From contig NC_092520.1 of NCBI RefSeq assembly GCF_037038585.1, positions 2,261,001-2,325,000 of the forward strand: a stretch of DNA of 64,000 nucleotides. The letters are read 5' to 3'. Shown piece by piece: positions 11,238 through 23,700 of this stretch. This DNA comes from Patagioenas fasciata (lineage: Eukaryota; Chordata; Aves; Columbiformes; Columbidae). Positions within the stretch are counted from its first letter, which is position 1. Each line of letters opens with the position of its first letter. The position numbers and the translations under genes were made by a program. The notes beneath the pieces were generated by a model. It made no database searches, was not told where the DNA came from, and saw only the letters and a program-made list of their open reading frames with translations.

Positions 11238-11605
11238 TTGATAAGCATCACTATTCTCCATTGGCTTTGGTATCATCTCCCATCCACTTCACATCTGGAG
11301 CAGGGCAGCTCAATAAAAGACATTTCTAACTAATGAAAAGCGTCATTCCAACCCAGACAGCATCCTCCTGCGTCTCTGCTTGTACAGAGACGGTAAAACA
11401 CTGCAGGCTGTGAAAAAACACAGCGAAAAGCTGCCAGCGGAGGGAGGATTTTCAAAACATCACTATTTTTTACGAGGCAAAAAGAACATTTCTTCTCTTT
11501 GCAGCGACTTTCACCATGATCTATGTTATCCTTTCCCCTAAATACCATTTATCTCTGCCTGGAGCTTTCCAAAAAAGGACAAGAAACAGCCACAGGAGCA
11601 TTAAT

Positions 11606-12395
11606 ATTCACAGAATCCCAGAATGTGAGGGGTTGAAGGGATCTGGAAAGCTCATCCAGTGCAATCCCCCCATGGAGCAGGAACACCCAGCTGAGGTTCC
11701 ACAGGAAGGTGTCCAGGCGGGTTTGAATGTCTGCAGAGAAGGAGACTCCACAACCTCCCTGGGCAGCCTGGGCCAGGCTCTGACACCCTCACCAGGAACA
11801 AGTTTCTTCTCAAATTTAAGTGGAACCTCCTGTGTTCCAGTTTGCACCCATTGCCCCTTGTCCTGTCACTGGTTGTCACTGAGAAGAGCCTGGCTCCATC
11901 CTCCTGACACTCACCCTTTCCATACTGATCCCCATGAATGAGTCCCCCCTCAGTCTCCTCTTCTCCAGCTCCAGAGCCCCAGCTCCCTCAGCCTTTCCTC
12001 ACACGGGAGATGCTCCACTCCCTTCAGCATCTTGGTGGCTGCGCTGGACTCTCTCCAGCAGTTCCCTGTCCTTCTGGAGCTGAGGGGCCACAACTGGACA
12101 CAATATTCCAGGGGTGGTCTCCCCAGGGCAGAGCAGAGGGGCAGGAGAACCTCTCTGACCTACTGACCACCCCCTTCTAACCCACCCCAGGTACCATTGG
12201 CCTTCCTGGCCACAAGGGCCCAGTGCTGGCTCATGCTCACCCTGCTGGCCCCAGGACCCCCAGCTCCCTTTCCCCTACACTGCTCTCCAACAGCTCCTTC
12301 CCCAACTTACACTGGAACCTGGGGTTGTTCCTGCCCAGATCCAAGACTCTACACTTGCTCTTGTTCTATTTCATTCAATTTTCCCCTGTTCAGAC
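11606..12395 (-). mobile_element. CR1 LINE 3' portion, about 0.8 kb, intergenic
   Basis: One of the abundant young-looking CR1 copies. The 3' terminus reads CAGAATCCCAGAATGTGAGG on the plus strand. The minus strand encodes pieces of the C-terminal reverse-transcriptase ORF ([24 protein letters not shown]-like). The 5' end is truncated near the GGATCTGGGCAGGAACAACC block. Confidence 0.92.
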
Positions 12396-12399
12396 AAAA

Positions 12400-14650
12400 G
12401 CGTGGTCTCAAGAAGTGTCTGCGGCTCGATGCAGCGAATTCCCCTCCACCTCCTGTCCCTGTCGTCACCTTCACTCTTGAATTACTTTTGAAGCCAGCAC
12501 GACACGCAAGGCCCCGAACCTCTTCTGCTTGGCACAAAGCGACACCACAGTAAGCAAGCTGTTGAAATATTTATTATTATTATTATTCTTTTTTTCCACT
12601 CACTTCTCAAACGTTAACAACAAAATAGAATTCCGGGGAGCCCACGGGATTCGGAAACAGTCGTTCGTTTTCCAACGGTGCTTCTGCAGGGTATAAAACT
12701 GATTTTCTTCTGCTGTTTTGGAAGATTTCACAAAGTGTAAAAGCAAATGATAACAGGGAAGGCAAACGCGAGGAGTTACCGCAATGAATCACTCCGAGCC
12801 GGATCCTCTGAGTGACTCGAGCACGGAGGAATGTGATGGTACCGGGATCGTTCATGAGTAAGACAACAGGCACATGCTGAACTACCCCGTGAAGGGAGAC
12901 TCTGGACACACACACACGCTGTTATTGTTTAATTTCTAACAATTGAACACAGGAATCATCTGGAAAAGGCCAAGAATTGTGTCAATTTTCAGGATACAGC
13001 TGGGAAAAAAGAATACGCTATTTTGCATCTCAGCTACTGAAGATCCAGTGAATCCATCGGCGACTGAAACGGGGCGGACGTCACATCGAGGTCACGGTAA
13101 ACTGATGCGATTAATTAATATGGTGACTTACGGAGGGAGGTACCAGTAATTGCTCTTTGAACACGTGAGTGCTGATGGCCGAAGTGCCACGAGGGTGGAG
13201 AATCTTGGGAACGAAGCTTTTTTGTCCCTAATTCAGGCTTTTTCCACCCAAACGTGTCAGAGAAGCCACGGCTGCCGCGTCCAGAGCTCACGTGTGAATT
13301 AATCAGAGGAGACGAGCGGCTTGTCCATCAGGGTAAACGCCGATGTTAAGCCGGGCTTTGCTGAGCTCTTCACGCCGTCTCCCCACCTGCACCTCTCAAA
13401 CTGGTGATGGCTTTTGTCACAGGACACGGATGCAAGTCACAGCTGTCAAATCAGGCGAAACCCAGGTTTTTGCCTTGGCAAAACCGCGTTAAAATGCTGC
13501 TTTCATCATACAGCGAAGGGTGACGGACGTAAAGCAATTAAAAATAATTAATGCAGACATCCACTGGCAAAATATTGGGGGAAATCGCTCCAAAATGTTT
13601 CTGCTCTTACACTTGAGAGAGTGATTCTTAGGTGAAAGCAAATGGTCTGTGGGGAATTGAACCCTGAAGGAAAGCTCTCCATGGAACTACAGCATGGAAA
13701 TAGGGAAGGCAGGCAGTGAAACCATCGAGGAGGCAGCGGTGGAAACAAGGTCTTTCCTCCAAATACCGGGGGAGCAAACGCGGTGGCAGCTGCTCACGCG
13801 CCTGCGTCGACATCGGGATTGACTCCAAGCTCTTCCAGGCTTTGATCTACGGCGCTTTTGGCATTTTTTTCATCCAAAAGGCGCTATCTCGGCTCAATTG
13901 TGTGTAGCAGCGACAAGAAGGGAAGAATAAACATGGCCTAACAAAGCGCGGCTTGCTGAGCATGTTGCAACCGCTGGTCTTGGGCCTTCCCCATGAACGC
14001 AAGCGCAGGGTCCTGTCTGCAGGAGCTGGCGTTATCCAGGCTATTTCTTTGCATTGAGAACTTGAAAGAAGTAATAAAAAAGCTGCAAGACACTGAAACG
14101 GAGCTCACGGTCCCCCCCTCGCCTTTTTGTTTTAATTTCCTGCCTGGGTAAGTCGCATTTAGGCTCTTCCCGCGGCTTAACCCGTAAGGCCGGCGTTGGC
14201 GAGATGAAACCTGAGCTCCCGACGAAGCAGATTCCGCGTCTGCTTTTGGGGAAATAAATATGTATATTAAAAAAACAAACCTAAGGGGCACTTTGAAGAC
14301 GATTATACGACTCCACGGAGAAATCCTGAAGCCTTTGGCTACGCTGCGATACCCTCAGTGGATCTGGATGGCCAACGGCCCCTTCGCGGTTGGGTGCAAG
14401 AAAAGCCTGAGAATCGACGGAGATCGGTTTGGTGATGGACTTAGTTGGGATTTCAGGAGGTTTTTCCTCGTGGTAGCAGAGGAACCAACTCCCAAGGGCC
14501 TGAAGAGCTTTTCATGGTCTTTTAGTAGAAGCTGCTTCCCAGCGAGGAAGTCCTTAAGCGCTTAAAACATTCTGGAGAACTAGTTCTAAAGGGATGAATC
14601 TCACACCAACTTCTCACTGCTGCTCAACTGGAGGGATGAAAGGAGATGGA
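12400..14650. other. intergenic or distal PPME1 3' flank, no gene recognised
   Basis: Unique-looking, moderately AT-rich DNA with a short TTA-type run near 12570-12590 and a CA run near 12907-12916. Open frames here are under 140 codons with no recognised motif. It lies downstream of the PPME1 stop and could hold an alternative long 3' UTR. Confidence 0.45.
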
Positions 14651-14675
14651 TACATCACAGTGGCCTCTGGTGCAG

Positions 14676-14681
14676 TTTATT
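14676..14681 (-). terminator. PPME1: candidate proximal poly(A) signal of PPME1
   Basis: Plus-strand TTTATT is AATAAA on the minus strand, only about 36 nt after the PPME1 stop. If used it gives an unusually short 3' UTR. Other minus-strand signals lie near 12570 and 10850, so the true end is open. Confidence 0.4.
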
Positions 14682-14716
14682 TACAACAGGACTCAGTGCC
14701 GGAGAACACCAGGGTA

Positions 14717-17700
14717 TTAACAAGCAGGAAACACGCTGGGAGGGAAAAAGGAGAGGGGAGGAAAAGTCGCACGTTGAAAATCAAGGCGTTCCCTGCAGGT
14801 ATTTGACTCCGCGATGCCCTAAATTTAGTTGGTTACCCAAACAAGAATCTATCGGGAAGGTTAAAATCAGCATCGACGCTTTCGACTGTAACTTGTAAGC
14901 TACATAATAACGAGAAGCACAAAAGCTTTTTGGTGAAGAATTCTTAGCTAAAAGCAGGAAGACTTTTCAGAACTGCCTAAAAAAGCTGCTTATTTTAGGA
15001 TCATCTCTCAGAATTAGATCAGCACCTTCTATGAGGTCTAAGCATCGGTTTAGCTTTAGTACTGGAACTAAGACTTTGTGAGTTTTTCCTTATCGGCCAC
15101 AACCCACTCTCACTGCTGATTGAGGACGTCGGGTTTCTAGGGTTCATTTTGATATGAAAAAACGGGAGATAAGCACGGAAAGTCGGCAAAGCGAAGCAAA
15201 CAGCTCTACCTGTCTAATCTCATGGGTATTTCTCGGCCGAAGAAGCGTGGTGCGAGTTGTTTCCAAAACACAGGGCCTCGGTTACTTCGATAAAACGCTA
15301 TTTAAACTAAATATTGGAAAGCAAAAGCTCGAGCACCCGCAGGGCCTTACCACTGGAATCCACCGATGGGCTCTGTAAACCTGTGACGGATCAGGAATGT
15401 GGCAACGGCTTCAGCAACCTGAAGGAGAGAAGAAAACAGTCAGAATTTCAAGGGACACGAAGGTAACAAGAAATCCAGTCGGTTTCAAAGGCTGCAGCAT
15501 TTCCAACAACAGGCCGTGCCCTCAGGACCCTCCTGTCAAGTTTGCTCCTTTAAAACTAAGAGCTCTGTATAACAGGCTTATACTAAATATAAATTAAGCA
15601 TATTCAATATATTCAATATTTAATATTAAACCAAATTAGTTAGATATTAAACATATTAATATATAAAAGAAGGAGCTACATGTTTCCAGCTTTACTCTGA
15701 CACTGACCACACAATCAAGAACGGACACAACTTGTTCACCGGCTCTTTCGGGAATTCTTAAAACAATGCGTAGGTTTAGAGGGTAAAACAGGTCTGGTTA
15801 GTCCTATAAAGGATAAATCAAGATACTCACCTGACAGTAGTAATACCACTTAGAATTTATAGTAAAAAGAACAGTGAAAGAGGTCAGTATAGATAAAAAT
15901 CCCTATTTGAGATGGGTGAAGCGAAGCACGGATAGGCCGAGCTTTACATTCACAGCGGTCAGCGTAGAACAAGTTTTAAAACCAGAGGCGTTTCTGACCA
16001 CAGGCTCCACCGGCTGCACCACATTTCTGTTTCTATCTGGACGCTGATTTCGGCAGCACGCAGTTCCGTCGGTCTGCGAGCTGTTTCACTAATAATTTGG
16101 GTTGTGTTTGGAAAATACGAGCCACTCAGCCCAGTAAAACACAGACCAACCCCAAAACCTGCAGCTTAGGCCAGGGGAGAGGGGAGAACTTCACAAGGAA
16201 GGGGATAAATCCGCATGCCAGGCGGTACGAGTTAGTTCTGTCGCTGCTAGGCTGGGGCTTAAATCGGTGGTCAAGCCAAGCTCTGTGTCACGCAACATCT
16301 TAGGCCAGGCTTTCCAGCCAAATCCAAGCTGTTTCGTGAATAATCAGTTAAGATGTTGTGCAAAAATTGCCCCTGAAGTGTAAGTATTGTAAGAGAAGCT
16401 GAGAGGGATGTGATTGATGGGATCAATATCTCACGGTGGGTGTCAGAGGATGGAGCAGACTCTGTTCAGTGGTGCCCAACGCCAGGGTGAGGGGCAACGG
16501 GCACAGACTGAACCACAGGAGGCTCCATGTGAACATGAGCAGAAACTGCTTTGCTGGGAGGTGCCAGAGCCTGGCCCAGGCTGCCCAGAGCAGGTGTGGA
16601 GTCTCCTTCTCTGAGACATTCAAACCCCTGGGATCCTGTGTGATCTGCTCTGGTGACCCTGCGTGAGCAGGTGGGTTGGACTGGGGGATCTCCAGAGGTC
16701 CCTTCAACCCCAACCACTGTGTGATTCAATATTGAAGCTGTGAAGACAGTGGTTTATTGATTTAGCTTCAATCCCATGGTGGGGCTCACCTTGTCTGGAG
16801 CATCTTCATGGACCGCGTGGCCGCACTGCGGGAGAACCTGCATCTGAAACTTCCCTGCGGATGGACAGAGGCATCACTGCAGCGGCTTTTCCAGCGGTTT
16901 TGACTTCTAACAGCAGCGGTTTAGGCAAAAGGTTCTTGTGTACGCACGAAACATCGGACACAACACCCATAAATCCGCTGGGAATTTATAAACTCTTTGA
17001 AAAACGGTCTCACATTCTTTAGAAACAAACCTCACTAAATGTATCGGGCAAAGAGGGACCGGGAAGGCACAGGAGTCTAAAGCAACAAATACACAGTTTC
17101 CAACAAAAGCAAGAACCAGTTGTTTAATTCATCTTCCCCAGGTGTAATTAGAGCAGGGCCCCAGGAATTAAAAATTAAACTAAGCATCTTAGAGCTTCTC
17201 GATGCAGGGGAGATTCCCTTTCCGAGTTGGAAATGTTCTCACATCTACCGTAAGATAATATTTATCCTGCTTTCCAGTACTGGTTGATCTGGAAATTAAT
17301 GAAGCTGAGATGGGTAAAATAAATAAAAAGAAGAAAACAACAACAAACCCAATGCATTAATGCAGACGCTGAATGATGTCTGCCAGAAATATTGGGAGAC
17401 CAGACAGTTTGGGATGCTCCCTATAGCTTGGAACATCAGGGATTTAATTAGAAAGGGAAAAAACCCATTGGAAATTCCCCCCCCAAACCCAAGGAAAGTG
17501 TGGCAGCCCCATTGTTGGAAATATGGAGCATTAGGACTGAACAGAAACCACGGCAACAGCTCTTCACAACTTCTAATTCAACCTTCTCCTCAACTTCTCC
17601 ACCACACAGACAGTCAGAGAACACTTTGGGAGGGACAAATTCTTCAGCGTTTTGATACAAATGGCACCTGGTAAGATGCCATTCCAGCCAACTCTGGTTT

Positions 17701-20700
17701 TGTGTACCCATAGCAACAGGTTATCGTCCAAAAAGAGCATCCCGGTTAGGATAGAGCAATAATATTCAATATTTACCTTGCATCTGTCCGATTGTTAGAT
17801 CTTTATCCAGTCTGTCGACACCTACAATCATTGGAGAAAAGCCAGAGAGAGCGTGACTGTCTAAGCTGGGCTTTACCTGACGTTTTGAAGGGGACGTTTG
17901 CCTTGAAAAACTCAAAAGAAACACTGTTTTTGATGCCCACAAGGATTTTTCACCACTGAACCTCAAGGGAGTAAAGTGACAGGAAAGAATCCCAGGCAAA
18001 AATGCAAGAACGCATCCTTCCCCACTACTTAAAATGGTATTTATCTTGGTTACACACTTAATTTCCTATCAGGGTATAAAATGGGTTGGCTCTAAAGCAT
18101 CGATAATTCTGTAGGAAACACAGTAGTGAAGGATCTGTTTGCTCTTCTCCCACATAACACCCACCCAAGAGCAGCAACACATATATGTCACAATATATCA
18201 AATATAACGGGTTTATGATATTTCCAGGTGTGTAGAAACATGAAGGTGGAAAACACAGATGCGCTGGTCTCGGAGACATCAGCCAAATGCTGATTCTCTA
18301 TAATATTAAATACTGAAATATTAAACATTAAAAGGGAGACATCCCCGAACCGACAACCACCGAACCTACAGTTGTTGGAAGAGACAACGTACCAGCTAAA
18401 AGCAAAAGCTTTGGAGTCGGGCAGCTTAGGAAGAGGTTCGATAAACCCCTGAACCAGCCATCCCAGTACTTTTCTGTCTTTGCCAGTTCAATTCGCCATG
18501 TGTATAAATGCTCCTTCTTCGTCTGCAGGGAGGACAGAGAGATCCGCATTAGTGAGCCATAAAAAAGCTGAAATAAAGTTAAATCACAGTGGCGTTTGGG
18601 ATGATATATTAAAAACACCGGCTCCCTCTGGTGGAATACATATTTCTACGGGATGACCCTCCTTGCTCCTGAATTTCTCTCCAGATCACAGCCAAAATGC
18701 ACAAGTAGGGATGATAAAAGTGAGCAGGAGCTACACCTAGAGTTGAAGAGGAGGCTGTAGCTCTCAGCGCACTCAATTTGTTATTTTTTCCTGGTCCGAA
18801 CAGCTCAGAAATTGTCCCACCGTTCAGATTTGGCTCTCAGGTGACACAGAAATACAAGGGGCTAAGGTGGCTACACCGATTCTGCTCAAGGAATTGACAT
18901 TCCTGGCTTGGAATGGCCTGTCCAACCTCCCAAATGTTTCTGAGCCTTGGAAAAGGAACAAAAATAGCATAAAGAGCCAGAAAAGAGCGCTTGTCGTTCA
19001 GGCCAGACGTCCCATATGCATTAAATCCATGAGCGTATCAGGAGAGAAAACCAAACACACGTTATCAAGTAGCAGCCCAAGATAGAATCAGTGAAACAGA
19101 CAAAGAAGAAAACCAAAAGTTATGATATACGATGATTTTAAGTGTCTCTTCCAAGCAAAATGATTCTACGATATAAAGTTTTCAGTCCCTGGAGTTGCTG
19201 CCTGTTCTATTTTGAATTATTTGGAAAACTATTGGTGGCTACTTTTGCAGTTTGTTGGGTTTTTCCCAAGAAATTCCCAACCTCTGTGTCATCTTCTTTC
19301 TTCCTTTTGTTGACAGAGCCTCCCCCTTCCTCATCCTCTTCATCCTCCTCCTCCTCTTCCTCAATAATGCCCTCCACTATGGCTTTAGGACATTCGGGAC
19401 TCGCAGCCCCTTCGCACCTGTAGAAATAAAACCAGGAACTGATTCCCTGCCAAAACAACACAAAACCCACCAGCAAAATGCAAACCACAAAACCAAAGGA
19501 AAAAACCAAATTAAAAAACCCACTTTTTAAATCTGTGCAGAAAGGCAGACAAAACAAGCAGTGATTAACTTCTTAAAACACGACTCTTGGTGGATTTTGC
19601 CCCAGGGAAATTTTGCTCAGGTTTTCTCTAAGTGCTTTGCCGGTATCACAGAAATACACAGAATCCCAGAATGTCAGGGGTTGGAAAGGAACTCGGAAAG
19701 CTCATCCAGGGCAATCCCCCCATGGAGCAGGAACACCCAGCTGAGGTTCCACAGGAAGGTGTCCAGGCGGGTTTGAATGTCTGCAGAGAAGGAGACTCCA
19801 CAACCTCCCTGGGCAGCCTGGGCCAGGCTCTGACACCCTCACCCCAAACAAGTTTCTTCTCAAATCTAAGCGGAAGCTCTTGTGTTCCAGTTTGAACCCA
19901 TCACCCCTTGTCCTACCATTGGTTGTCACCGAGAAAAGCCTGGCTCCATCCTCCTGACACTGCCCCTTTCCATACTGATCCCCAGGAATGAGTCCCCCCT
20001 CAGTGTCCTCTCCTCCAGCTCCAGAGCCCCAGCTCCCTCAGCCTTTCCTCACACGGGAGATGCTCCACTCCCTTCAGCATCTTGGTGGCTGCGCTGGACT
20101 CTCTCCAGCAGTTCCCTGTCCTTCTGGACTGAGGGGCCACAACTGGACACAATATTCCAGGGGTGGTCTCCCCAGGGCAGAGCAGAGGGGCAGGAGAACC
20201 TCTCTGACCTACTGACCACCCCCTTCTAACCCACCCCAGGTACCATTGGCCTTCCTGGCCACAAGGGCCCAGTGCTGGCTCATGCTCACCCGGCTGTCCC
20301 CAGGACCCCCAGCTCCCTTTCCCCTACACTGCTCTCCAACAGCTCCTTCCCCAACTTACACTGGAACCTGGGGTTGTTCCTGCCCAGATCCAAGACTCTA
20401 CACTTGCCCTTGTTCTATTTCATTCCATTTCTCCCCGCCCAGCTCTCCAGCCTGTCCAGGTCTCTGATGGCAGCACAGCCTCTGGCGTGTCAGCCACTCC
20501 TCCCAGCTTGGTGTCCCCAGCAAACTTGCTGACAGTCACTCTATTCCCTCATGCAAGTCATTGATGAATATATTGAATAATCCCGGCCCCAGCACTGACC
20601 CTTGAGGGACTCCACTAGAACAAATTATAAGTATTTGCTAGAAGAAATTTTCACTTTCAAGTGTATTTATGGTGTGTAGCAACAATACTGAAAAACAGAT

Positions 20701-23700
20701 GATTCTAAGAGCTTGAAATAACAAAACAAAACCAAATCACTTACTGTTTGACTTGACCGACCATAGAAACTCTGGCAGATTCAAGATTTCTTATTTGGCC
20801 ACTTTTTACACTAGAAAAGAAAAAAGTGGAAGGACAGGAATAGTTACTGACCCAAATCAGGCTCAGAAACAGAAGCAAAAGCCCTTTAGAGCTCATGGTT
20901 TCCCCAAATCGCCCCCAAACCTCCTGTTCTCAGAGTGGCTCCCGCTACATGTCGATTGATTTATTTCTCTGACCCCCCCCCACCGTTATTGTAATTGTAA
21001 ATTTAAAAGATGTGGGAGAATTGCTGATGGGAAAATGGTGTAATAGGGTTATATCCACCTCACGGCAGAGAGAGGTGAAAAATTAGGTTGGGTAATTGGT
21101 AACACAACTGGGTTTTCTATTCATATAAATAAAATAATCTATTAACTTGGTTTCCTTTGGGAGTCAAACTATGAAGACGAGTGATTTTGGAGACTAAACT
21201 ATTCGTTACCTCCACTCAATGGCGTTTTCAAGCGACGTGAACGTCTTGGGACGACTCCTTAAGAAGTTCTGCATGCTGTTCAATGCATCCATGGCCGTAC
21301 CTACAAAAGAAGTTTTTTAACTCGATGGCATCTGACGGAATTGTTGCCATGTCCCTCTATACAGAATTGGCTACCAGGGAACACCCTCAGAGAGAGCCGG
21401 AGCTCACTGGGGATTTAATGCAGTTAAGGAAAGTAAAACTCAGTATTCCTAAGCCTACTATTCCCACGTTGGAAAATCAGTATTTCAACAGGTAGGACGT
21501 AAAGACAGTAAGAGAAGGCAGTAGATCAATGTGGAAGACAGAACCACATCCAAGGGGACAGACACCCCGTCCAAGGGGACAGAATCCTACCTAAGGGCAC
21601 AGAACCACCATTCAAGGGCACAGAACCACGTCTATGGGGACAGACACCCCATCTAAGGGGACAGACACCCCATCTAAGGGGAGGGAACCACCATTCAAAG
21701 GCACAGAACCCTGTCCATGGAGACAGACACGCCATCCAAAGGGAGAGAACCACACCTGAGGGCACAGAACTCTACCCAAGGGGACAGACACCCCATCCAA
21801 GGTTACAGAACCCTACCCAAGGGGACAGACACCCCATCCAAGGCTATAGAACCCTACCCAATGGGACAGAACCACATCCAAGGGCACAGAACACCATCCC
21901 AGGGGACAGAACCCTACCCAAGGGGACAGGACCACATCCAAGGGGATGGAACCACCATTTGAGGGCAGAGAACCCTGTCCATGGCAACAGACACCCCATC
22001 CAAGGGCACAGAACCACATCCAAGGGCACAGAACCCTACCCAAGGGGACCAACATCCCATCCAAGGGCACAAAACCCCATCCTGGGGACAGGACCCTACT
22101 CAAGGGGACAGAACCACATCCAAGGGGACAGAACCACCATTTGAGGGCACAGAACACTGTCCATGGGGACAGACACCCCATCCAAAGGGACAGAACCACA
22201 TCCAAGGGGACCAACGTCCCATCTCACGGGACAGAACCCCATCTCAGGGGTGGGAACCACCATTCAAGGGCACAGACACCACATCCAAAGGGACAGACAC
22301 CACATCCAAAGGGACAGACCCCTGTCCATGGGGACAGACACCCCATCCGAGGAGACAGAACCACATCCAAGGGGATAGACACCCTATCAGAGGGGACAGA
22401 ACTACATCCAAGTGCACAGAACCCCCATCCAAGGGCACAGACACCTACCCAAGGGGACAGACACCCGATTCAAGGGCACAGAACCCTACCCAAGGGGACA
22501 GACACCCAATCCAAGGGCACAGACACCCCATCGAAAGGGACAGAACTCTATCTAAAGACAGAACCCATCCAAGGGGACAGAACCCCATCCAAGGGGACAG
22601 AACCCCATCCAAGGGGACAGAACCACCATTTAAGGGCACAGAACCCTGCCCAAGGGGACAGACACCCCATCCAAAGGGACAGAACCCTACCCAAGGGGAC
22701 AGAACCACCATTCGAGGGCACAGAACCCTGTCCATGGGGACAGACACTCTGTCCAAGGAGACAGAACCACGTCCAAGTGGATAGACACCCCATCCAAGGG
22801 TACAGAACCCTACTCAAGGGGACAGACACCCCATCGAAAGGGACAGAACTCTATCTAAAGACAGAACCCATCCAAGGTGACAGAACCACCATTCGAGGGC
22901 ACAGAACCCTGTCCATGGGGACAGAACCACATCCAGAGGTACAGAACCCATCTAAGGGGACAGAATCCTGTCCATGGGGACAGACACCCCATCCCAAGGG
23001 GACAGATGTCCCATCCAAGGGGAGGGAACCACCATTTAAGGGCACAGAACCCTGCCCAAGGGGACAGACACCCCATCCAAAGGGATAGAACCCATCCAAG
23101 GGGACAGAACCCATCCAAGGGGACAGAACCACCATTCAAGGGCACAGAACTCTGTCCATGGGGACAGACACCCTGTCCGAGGAGACAGAACGACATCCAA
23201 GGGGACAGACACCCCATCCCAGGTAATGGAACCACATCCAAGTGCACAGAACCCCCGTCCAAGGGCACAGACACCTACCCAAGGGGACAGACACCCCATC
23301 CAAGGGTACAGAACCCCACCCAAGGGGACAGACACCCCATTCGAGGGGACAGACATCCCCATCCGAGGGGACACACACTCACCTTCCACGACGTCGATCA
23401 TGCACAAACCCAGCAAACTCGGCACCAAGTTGGCGACGGCCGTGTGGACGGCGATGGCGCCCCCCATGCTGTGCCCGATCAGCATGATGGGGGGCGGCAG
23501 GTCCCCGTACAGAGCTTCCACCACGTTGCCGACGTCTCTGCCAAAACACAGTAAAAAAGCACGGTCGGTGTCTATACCCGGATCCATTTCTGAAGCGGAT
23601 TTGTACGACGGGAGGAGAAAACATATTCAGGATAGATGTCCGGCTCCAAATCCTCTCCGTACGCCCATTTAACTCACAGGTAATAGAGATAAGCTTATTT

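Noticed and set aside
12197-12553. Recurrent 70-120-codon frame beginning [15 protein letters not shown], seen at about eight places
   Set aside because: Antisense reading of the young CR1 subfamily; it recurs because the element does.
12607-12915. 102-codon minus-strand frame in the intergenic region
   Set aside because: No recognised motif, no splice context and unremarkable length for random sequence.
21946-23088. 380-codon open frame and many other long frames on both strands
   Set aside because: They lie wholly in the PPME1 intron 6 minisatellite; the protein is a simple echo of the 21-22-bp unit with no domain.
21538-23376. CRISPR-like array of short repeats
   Set aside because: The 21-22-bp units are contiguous without unique spacers, inside a vertebrate intron. 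It is a minisatellite.
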